Shown here piece after piece: positions 27,518-33,329 of a stretch of DNA of 33,329 nucleotides. The notes under the pieces were generated by a model that made no database searches, had not been told where the DNA came from, and saw only the letters and a program-made list of their open reading frames with translations. The position numbers were made by a program, and so were the translations under genes. Numbering within the stretch: the stretch's first letter is position 1; every line of letters starts with the position of its first letter. Source of the DNA: an uncultured Merdimonas sp. (GTDB lineage Bacteria > Bacillota > Clostridia > Lachnospirales > Lachnospiraceae). The stretch covers positions 1 to 33,329 of the forward strand of contig CALWQJ010000010.1 in NCBI GenBank assembly GCA_944383645.1, given 5' to 3'.

Positions 27518-29251
27518 CTACATTACAGGCAGCCATAATTCAAAATGGCTGTCGCTGTATTGCCGCACATATTGATACTCATGAATCCATTCATAGACTC
27601 TGGCTGTTTTTTGTTCATCTATAGCCAAATCGCTATATTGATCTGGTGTCACAATTACTATATATGGCCGCTCTCCCGTTTCAAACTTTTCTGTTAAATC
27701 CAAATTAAATTTTTCAAATGAGTAGCTGGAAACATCCAGCCAGGCTTTTCCTATCGGTGCATGATCTGAAATAATATATCCTATATTACATTTTCCTATC
27801 ATCAAAAGCCTTCCTGCCGGGAGCTGATTTAACAGGTCGTTCATCGTATTTATCATCTCAGCACGCTCTGAATTTGTCAGCATTCCCTTGTATTCCTCTG
27901 CCTCCACAGGTGTCGTCAACTCAGAGTACCCTGCATCTCTGTACACATACGTAGCAGCTTCATGAATACCTCCCAGCAGAGTAAGGGTCAGCAAGAAGCT
28001 GATATATAAATTTTTCAATTCCTGCAGTCTGCCTTTTCCTAGATGAATCAACGCTGCTGCAAAAATTCCTATCGGAAGTGTTATAAAAATAACATTAAAT
28101 TTTACTCCATTATTAGTTCCTATTTTAAAAATCAATTCAATAAGAGCCGCCGCAAGGCACAGGGAACTTAAAACAATATCTTTTTTCCTAAAACACCAGG
28201 CCGCCGCAAAGCCCAAAATTGTGCCCAAGCTAATACAAACACTTAAATTAAGTTCCTTTGAATAATTCCAGATAAATACGAGTATACCTGCCAATATACC
28301 TATTACAACATTCAGCACCAGAATATTTTTCTGCAAAGTGTCTTTAGAAATATATTTTTGCAGCCACCGCAAACCCAGTTTCTCCAACAAAACTATCAGC
28401 ATACAGAGTATTATGTCTTTTAATGCCTGCCCTATGCCGTCTGTATAATATTGAGCAATAACAAAAATAGAGTCATAAATACTATATCCTGTCGTCTCTA
28501 TTTGGCCAGTCGCTCTAGAAAAATACGACCCTATTTCCCGAAGAAAATTATCGCCTCCAATCCAGTTTACAACAATAATCGTTGTAACTCCCAGACTTAG
28601 CAGAACTCCGACAAGCATTACCCCAAGATCTTTCCATAGCTTTTTTCTTTCATCATGCCATAAAATAAACCATATTATAGAAATAATACAAATCCCATGT
28701 AATACATTCGGTAAGCGGATATAAATATTAATTCCATAAACAATACCACACCAAAAAAGCTTTTTCCTGTCCAAGGTATGAAACCATTGAAATAGCAAAA
28801 ATATTTCCAAAGACAAGAAAAATACAGTCCAAGTATCATAATGTAGATAGTGAAACCATCCTAAACTAAATAAACTTCCACAGAGCAGTATCAGCAAAAG
28901 CGGTATTCCAGGCAAATATTTTTTCAATGTATGATAAATAAAAAGCCCACTGCCAAGACATAATCCAGAGCCAACAAAACTCATCACCAACGCGTGAGCG
29001 GTTGGAATTATATTCCACAAGATTCCTCCCAAAATTTCGCTCATCGCAATGCCTAATCCTTTTATCGCTTCAGGATAAAAAGCATACTTGTATAAAGAAA
29101 ATACATATGCACTGTCTGTTAAATCAATACCTTTATTGACGATAAAAAAACTCCAGGTAAAATAAATAATCCATAAAAGAATTATTACAAATGTAGGTTT
29201 TATTTCTCTTTTACTAAATTTTTGTTTATTTTGATATAAGCATGTTTTCAT
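27518..29251 (-). CDS. GT-C-like polytopic membrane protein
   Basis: This 577-residue protein has a short basic N-terminus, about eleven to thirteen hydrophobic helices and a soluble C-terminal domain of about 120 residues. The first outside loop has GIDLTDSAYVFSL, with an Asp in the position of the GT-C catalytic acid, and YIRLPNVLHG follows; both resemble GT39-type or related membrane glycosyltransferases. It probably acts outside the membrane on the exported glycan with a polyprenyl-phosphate sugar. No family can be named firmly. AT-rich (one sampled 60-base line has 20 G/C). The IS66 relic is directly upstream; the aminotransferase is 40 bases downstream. Confidence 0.6.
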   Translation of the reverse strand: MKTCLYQNKQKFSKREIKPTFVIILLWIIYFTWSFFIVNKGIDLTDSAYVFSLYKYAFYPEAIKGLGIAMSEILGGILWNIIPTAHALVMSFVGSGLCLGSGLFIYHTLKKYLPGIPLLLILLCGSLFSLGWFHYLHYDTWTVFFLSLEIFLLFQWFHTLDRKKLFWCGIVYGINIYIRLPNVLHGICIISIIWFILWHDERKKLWKDLGVMLVGVLLSLGVTTIIVVNWIGGDNFLREIGSYFSRATGQIETTGYSIYDSIFVIAQYYTDGIGQALKDIILCMLIVLLEKLGLRWLQKYISKDTLQKNILVLNVVIGILAGILVFIWNYSKELNLSVCISLGTILGFAAAWCFRKKDIVLSSLCLAAALIELIFKIGTNNGVKFNVIFITLPIGIFAAALIHLGKGRLQELKNLYISFLLTLTLLGGIHEAATYVYRDAGYSELTTPVEAEEYKGMLTNSERAEMINTMNDLLNQLPAGRLLMIGKCNIGYIISDHAPIGKAWLDVSSYSFEKFNLDLTEKFETGERPYIVIVTPDQYSDLAIDEQKTARVYEWIHEYQYVRQYSDSHFELWLPVM

Positions 29252-29606
29252 TTTTATAACCTAAATTATTTTATCATTATATAATTATAGTACATGGTAA
29301 ATCATATATACCAGCACCAACTCATTTTATAACCACTAGGTTCCAGTAGCCAGTTTACACCTTTGTTATTTTGTTTTGCCCTAATAGATCTCCGACAGCT
29401 GTTCAGATCAGGGAAAAGTGTTCCTATAAACCGATAATCTCTATCATCTTAGCGCTCTTTCATCACTTTCAGGATATGCACCAAACAACAGAAGTGGTTT
29501 AGGTTATTCAACTTTGCTACTTCTGTAATGCCGTAGCTGATTGCACTGGAGTTCAACCTTCTATTGCTAACTTATTTATATAGCATACGTTCTCCAGAAC
29601 TCTTTT
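29252..29606. other. 355-base gap holding an insertion-sequence relic
   Basis: This gap separates the glycosyltransferase at 29607 from the membrane protein at 29251 on the minus strand. Most of it (29330-29556) is a decayed IS66-type transposase end, described separately. The remaining about 75 bases next to the membrane-protein start are very AT-rich and could hold a promoter on the minus strand, but no pair of boxes is convincing. Confidence 0.6.
29330..29556 (-). pseudogene. Degenerate IS66-family transposase C-terminus
   Basis: Read on the minus strand, one frame from 29553 gives SSAISYGITEVAKLNNLN, then ILKVMKER, a stop, then FIGTLFPDLNSC. This follows the C-terminal pattern of IS66 transposases (SSAxxYSIIETAKxNxLNPFxYL, then a short tail with LLPW). 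The stop codon, changed residues and absence of any upstream transposase core show it is dead. It marks past transposition next to the AT-rich polysaccharide block. The assignment is from motif memory and would need a protein search. Confidence 0.65.
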
Positions 29607-30713
29607 TCATACTTTAATTATCGCTTCATAATATTTTATCAATTTTATCCGTTCATTTTCCCAATTATATTCCCTTTCTACGGCACATCTTCCATTTACG
29701 CCCATTTCTATTCTTTTTTGAGTATTATTTCTAAAATAAATAATCGCTTTCTTTATTGCATCTATACTCTGGCAGTCTACACATATACCGCATTTATTTT
29801 TTTCAACCACATCTCGCCATAAACGATAATTGGTACATATAACTGGCACTGCTGCCTCCATAATCTCAAATAGCTTTGTATTCCCCAAGGTTCCTTCCCC
29901 TCTAATCTGAGAGCACTCGTTCACTGCCATTCCCGCTATTGCATTTGTATACAACTGCTGAACCTCAAAATGAGGTATCTTACCCAGATACTCTACCTTA
30001 TCCCATCCTTTACATTGTTTTAAAATTTCCATATATCCATCTTCCACCGGACCGGCAAGCTTATATCTCACATTTTCTATATTCTCAAGTGCTTTTATAA
30101 TCCTGTCATGACACCATTGTTTACTTATACCGCCTGCAAAAAAGATATAATCTGAAGAGTCATCTCTTTTATCACCTGACATTTCACTCAAAATCGGGTA
30201 ATTGGTGATCATGATAACATTTTTTGAATATTTTTTCATTTTTTTTACTATTGCAGGCGTAACTGTAATAATCCCATTACAAGTTTTGAATTTCCCTCCA
30301 GAATAAAATCTATACATCCCTGCAATTATTCGTCTAAATATATTAGGAATCCACTCCTTATCCATAATTTGAAGTTCTGTGTCTTCATGCACATCAAAAA
30401 TTACCTTTTTATTTTTTTTCCTCAATTTGCTCACAATTTGCAATAATTCAGGATCATGCAAATGATATATATCTGCATCTATTTCCAGCGCCTTTTTCAA
30501 TAGAATTCGCATAGAGCTAAACATCCGTTCTCTCCTGCTAACAGGGTTATATCCTGTAGAAACAATTTTAACTCCTTGCTTTTGCTCATTCTTTTTATCA
30601 TCATTCACTACCAGGTAAGTATCATAACCTGCTTTTGCCAGCGAACAACATTCTTTTTCAAAAATTCTAACATCATATCTTCTATGTGCACTTGTTATAT
30701 GACAAACTTTCAT
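29607..30713 (-). CDS. GT4-like glycosyltransferase
   Basis: This 368-residue protein is a GT-B glycosyltransferase. It starts MKVCHITSAHRRYDVRIFEKE and has ADIYHLHDPELL and FDVHEDTELQI in the N-terminal domain, a common pattern in capsule-locus GT4 enzymes. The C-terminal domain has LGKIPHFEVQQLY and a donor-site segment ending GTLGNTKLFEIMEAAVPVICT, with Glu residues in the EX7E region. It would add one sugar to the repeat unit. The ribosome site AGGAGG lies in the end of the flippase gene, and the flippase stop is one base upstream of this ATG, so the two are coupled. Confidence 0.85.
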   Translation of the reverse strand: MKVCHITSAHRRYDVRIFEKECCSLAKAGYDTYLVVNDDKKNEQKQGVKIVSTGYNPVSRRERMFSSMRILLKKALEIDADIYHLHDPELLQIVSKLRKKNKKVIFDVHEDTELQIMDKEWIPNIFRRIIAGMYRFYSGGKFKTCNGIITVTPAIVKKMKKYSKNVIMITNYPILSEMSGDKRDDSSDYIFFAGGISKQWCHDRIIKALENIENVRYKLAGPVEDGYMEILKQCKGWDKVEYLGKIPHFEVQQLYTNAIAGMAVNECSQIRGEGTLGNTKLFEIMEAAVPVICTNYRLWRDVVEKNKCGICVDCQSIDAIKKAIIYFRNNTQKRIEMGVNGRCAVEREYNWENERIKLIKYYEAIIKV

Positions 30714-30714
30714 A

Positions 30715-31926
30715 TTACGCCTCCTGATATTTTTTTGAAGCTCTCATTCCCAATACAAACATAATTGCAAATTTAACTATGTTGCTAATCAAAATACCCA
30801 CGCAAAATCCCATCAGCCCCCAAAATTTGTATAAAATTACAGATAACGACAAATATATAATCAATACTGTTATATTAATTACTAATTGCCATTTCATAGA
30901 ACAAAATTTTAATACAAATGGGGACATCACGCTTGTTACCATTGTTATCATAGCTATCCATGTAGTTATAGGTACATATTTAATTGATTGGAAAGCCCAG
31001 TCAGGATACAGGATATGTAACAAAGGCTGTGCTATAACACGACATATCATATAGCCCAAAACCGCTACTATAGCGCTAAATCCTAATGTTTTCGTAAATA
31101 ACTCTTTTTTTAATGTGTTTTTTTTCGCTAAATAGGATAAAGCAACCGAATTTAAAGGCGAAATAGCTGTACTCACAATTTTCCCAAAAAGTGTTGAAGC
31201 ATAATAGATAGAGACTGCAGTTCCGCCCAGTAATGGATATATGATGATTCTGTCAGCATAATTTAACAAATTATTTATCAGAGATGCAAAAATCAAAAAT
31301 AACAATTCACTAAGCGTTGTTCGGAACAAAGGAGTTATCGTTATCTTTTCTTTTAAAATATTACTACGTTTTATAATGTATATTAACGAAAATAATATTC
31401 CTATTATATAAACATATTGCCACTGTAATGTTAAGCAGTATAACATCAAACCGACAATATATCCTGCCACCATAATAATATTATTAACGACTATTCCTTT
31501 AAAATTTAATTCTAAACGGAATGTAACAATTAAATATTCTCTAGCAGTCCATATAAAAGTTAAAATAATAAGCAAAATTGAATCTGCATACTCTAACTTA
31601 TATTGGCTAATAGATATTATTAATACAATACAACTAACAGCAAGTTCCCCCAATAATAATACGGGAAAGTCTCCTTGAAATCCTTCTTGCTCATATAATT
31701 CATTTTTTATTAATCTTATATTGTTTAATGCATTGCCAAGAGAACTTGCTATAATTGTAATGGTAGAGATTAGTGTTAACGCCAGTCCGTAAAGTTCATT
31801 GTTAATTTTAGTTGCAATCAGCGGAAGTACTATTAATTGTAAAATTATTAATGGAATGGCCGTTGCCGTTACATTTAAGATGACATCAAGCACAATTTTC
31901 TTGTATTTTTTTATTTGCATCCTCAT
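30715..31926 (-). CDS. Second Wzx-type flippase
   Basis: This protein of about 403 residues has around twelve hydrophobic helices and the layout of MOP-superfamily polysaccharide flippases (RLIKNELYEQEG, YADRIIIYPLLGGTAVSIYYASTLFGKI, SPLNSVALSYLAKK). It is shorter than the first flippase and shows no close similarity to it by eye. The frame opens at 31956, but the ATG at 31926 is better because AGAAGGA lies upstream of it; both overlap the end of the polymerase gene (stop at 31886), so coupling is likely. Base composition is very AT-rich. Confidence 0.8.
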   Translation of the reverse strand: MRMQIKKYKKIVLDVILNVTATAIPLIILQLIVLPLIATKINNELYGLALTLISTITIIASSLGNALNNIRLIKNELYEQEGFQGDFPVLLLGELAVSCIVLIISISQYKLEYADSILLIILTFIWTAREYLIVTFRLELNFKGIVVNNIIMVAGYIVGLMLYCLTLQWQYVYIIGILFSLIYIIKRSNILKEKITITPLFRTTLSELLFLIFASLINNLLNYADRIIIYPLLGGTAVSIYYASTLFGKIVSTAISPLNSVALSYLAKKNTLKKELFTKTLGFSAIVAVLGYMICRVIAQPLLHILYPDWAFQSIKYVPITTWIAMITMVTSVMSPFVLKFCSMKWQLVINITVLIIYLSLSVILYKFWGLMGFCVGILISNIVKFAIMFVLGMRASKKYQEA

Positions 31927-33238
31927 TTTTTTGCTTATTCCTTCTACAATTTCCATACAACCATAATATGAAAACAGTAAGTCCCCCTCCCCCTCCTAAA
32001 CACCATGTCAATAATGCACTATCATTCAAATTGTAGAATAACGATACTAATAATGGCATATAAATTAATACAGATACATTTCTGACTATTTTTTCAAGCC
32101 ATAATACTATAAAAATTAGAACTAACGAAAATAAAATAACCCCTACATATCCAAAATTTGCAAATGCATCTCCCCAGTATCCAGAATTACAATAACTATT
32201 TGGAACATCCAAGTATCCAGCAATTAATTTAGGTGCTTCTAAATCATAGGGAGAAGCGATTTGTAATAAATTTCCAATGCTATTATCAGCAAAATGTAAT
32301 TTCAAATTTTTTGAGAAAAAATCAAAATATGCAAATTTAATTGTTGCTGGAACAAATAGCGTTCTCCGAACTAAATAAGATAAAATCAAAATATTTCCCA
32401 ATACTTTGTATACTATTCCTGATATTAACAGCAGTGCTATTAATCCATATATCATTCCTTTAATTAAGTCTGCCTTTTTTACTAGCCAATAACATCCCAA
32501 AACTAAAAGCCAAGAAAACAATGTTTGTTTATTTGCATATACCAAATAAAAATAAATTTGAAATAAACTTGCAATTATAGCTCCAATATAATTCCTTTTT
32601 TCTAATGCAATTAACATAAAAAATATACATACTATTTTAAACGTCCACGGCAATAAATAACTAAAAGGAAATCCATAACTTATATCCTGTCTTATACTAT
32701 ATACTTTTGTCAAATTAAACGCTTCCAAAGAAACAAACCCATATTTCAATAAGGTGTACGTCACAGAAATCCCTATGAAAAATAGCAAAATCAGTGTTGC
32801 CCAATTTTTTCCCTTTTGAATAATAATATTGGTTTTTTGATAATAATGTTGGTGCGCAAGCCAAACAATTACACATTGAAGTGAGTGAGCTAAACATACT
32901 ATTACAATAAAGGACGTACTTCTGTTAGACATGGCGTACAAACTTAGCATAGGTAGTAAAGTAACTAAAAATTGAACGTTTAAAAAAATATTTGAAATAT
33001 AATTACTTTGATTTGGCATAATCAGCAAAAGAACAGATACTATAATATAGGAAAAAATCAATTTATTAATATTAATATCTGTCGTCAAATTCATATAATA
33101 AAAATAATTAGGGGAAATAAAATACACAAATACTATATCCAGCAATATCTTATAAAGCAAAACCCCTATAAAATAGATAATTTTATTTCTTATTGTTTTT
33201 AAAGATATGCCTTTAATCTCCATAATAATACCATCCAA
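31886..33238 (-). CDS. Wzy-type oligosaccharide repeat-unit polymerase
   Basis: This 450-residue protein has about eleven or twelve hydrophobic helices and an outside loop around residues 335-365 followed by SGYWGDAFANFGYVGVILFSL, the pattern of Wzy O-antigen polymerases. It lies in one frame-set with a flippase and a glycosyltransferase, as expected for a Wzx/Wzy cassette. The C-terminus is a short basic tail (RRNKQKNEDANKK). The start is uncertain: the ATG at 33238 is 2 bases after the preceding stop with a weak site, and an ATG five codons in, at 33223, has GGATGG 7 bases upstream. It is extremely AT-rich (a sampled 60-base line has only 11 G/C). Confidence 0.8.
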   Translation of the reverse strand: MDGIIMEIKGISLKTIRNKIIYFIGVLLYKILLDIVFVYFISPNYFYYMNLTTDININKLIFSYIIVSVLLLIMPNQSNYISNIFLNVQFLVTLLPMLSLYAMSNRSTSFIVIVCLAHSLQCVIVWLAHQHYYQKTNIIIQKGKNWATLILLFFIGISVTYTLLKYGFVSLEAFNLTKVYSIRQDISYGFPFSYLLPWTFKIVCIFFMLIALEKRNYIGAIIASLFQIYFYLVYANKQTLFSWLLVLGCYWLVKKADLIKGMIYGLIALLLISGIVYKVLGNILILSYLVRRTLFVPATIKFAYFDFFSKNLKLHFADNSIGNLLQIASPYDLEAPKLIAGYLDVPNSYCNSGYWGDAFANFGYVGVILFSLVLIFIVLWLEKIVRNVSVLIYMPLLVSLFYNLNDSALLTWCLGGGGGLTVFILWLYGNCRRNKQKNEDANKKIQENCA

Positions 33239-33240
33239 TT

Positions 33241-33329
33241 CTACTTCTCTACAATATTTCCCCTCTCATCTACTCTTCCAATGACCTTCGCCGGCACCCC
33301 GGCTACCAGCGCATAATCTGGCACATCTT
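33241..33329 (-). CDS. 3' end of a WbpD/WlbB-type N-acetyltransferase (partial)
   Basis: The frame entering from the right edge encodes DVPDYALVAGVPAKVIGRV and then a short tail ending in VEK and a stop at 33241-33243. VPDYALVAGVPAKxIG is the closing hexapeptide-repeat segment of UDP-3-amino-sugar N-acetyltransferases (WbpD/WlbB and relatives). The enzyme would acetylate the 3-amino group made by the aminotransferase at 26.3-27.5 kb. Only 28 complete codons are visible, so the family is likely but the subfamily is a guess. The segment is richer in GC than the gene that follows. Confidence 0.7.
   Translation of the reverse strand, partial: DVPDYALVAGVPAKVIGRVDERGNIVEK

Overview
The window reads as chromosome of a Gram-positive anaerobe of the class Clostridia, probably a Lachnospiraceae-like gut bacterium. 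The reasons are the Enterococcus/Clostridium-type V-ATPase operon, AGGAGG-type ribosome sites, and a teichoic/capsule-type polysaccharide locus with TagA- and TupA-family enzymes. This placement is inference. No rRNA, tRNA or CRISPR array was seen.

Region 1 (about 1-9.4 kb, GC-rich, minus strand) is a complete rotary V/A-type ATPase operon in the order H-I-K-E-C-F-A-B-D, read right to left from a clear sigma-70-type promoter at 9333-9361. The rotor subunit K carries the full set of Na+-coordinating residues known from Enterococcus hirae NtpK, so a sodium-coupled enzyme is predicted. Strong GC-rich hairpins punctuate the H/I, K/E, F/A and B/D junctions.

Region 2 (9.4-22.0 kb) is the first half of a large surface-polysaccharide locus. 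It has an O-antigen ligase/polymerase-like protein (minus), the initiating polyprenyl-phosphate sugar-1-phosphate transferase (plus, own promoter), and a convergent nine-gene minus-strand operon that starts at 21.9 kb and ends at a bidirectional terminator at 12.3 kb. Read from its promoter, the operon encodes an N5-(carboxyethyl)ornithine-synthase-like enzyme, a TupA-type ATP-grasp ligase, an acyltransferase, three glycosyltransferases, UDP-glucose dehydrogenase, a GT-C-like membrane protein and a WecG/TagA-type glycosyltransferase. The first four genes are AT-rich and the last five GC-rich, so the operon is a composite. The ceo-like, ATP-grasp and ugd set suggests a uronic-acid polymer carrying an amide-linked opine-type amino acid. 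This is the most interesting system here, and it is inferred, not shown.

Region 3 (22.0-26.0 kb, plus strand) is a three-gene cassette: fucosyltransferase-like enzyme, Wzx flippase, Wzy polymerase/ligase.

Region 4 (26.3-33.3 kb, minus strand) is a second polysaccharide cassette. A very AT-rich block (wzy, wzx, glycosyltransferase, IS66 relic, GT-C-like membrane protein) sits between two higher-GC genes that belong to one sugar-nucleotide pathway: a WbpE/WlbC-type aminotransferase and the 3' end of a WbpD/WlbB-type N-acetyltransferase that runs off the right edge. These would make a diacetamido-uronic acid donor. The arrangement looks like a replaceable serotype core inside conserved flanks. 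In total the locus holds two flippases, three Wzy/ligase-like proteins and one visible initiating transferase.
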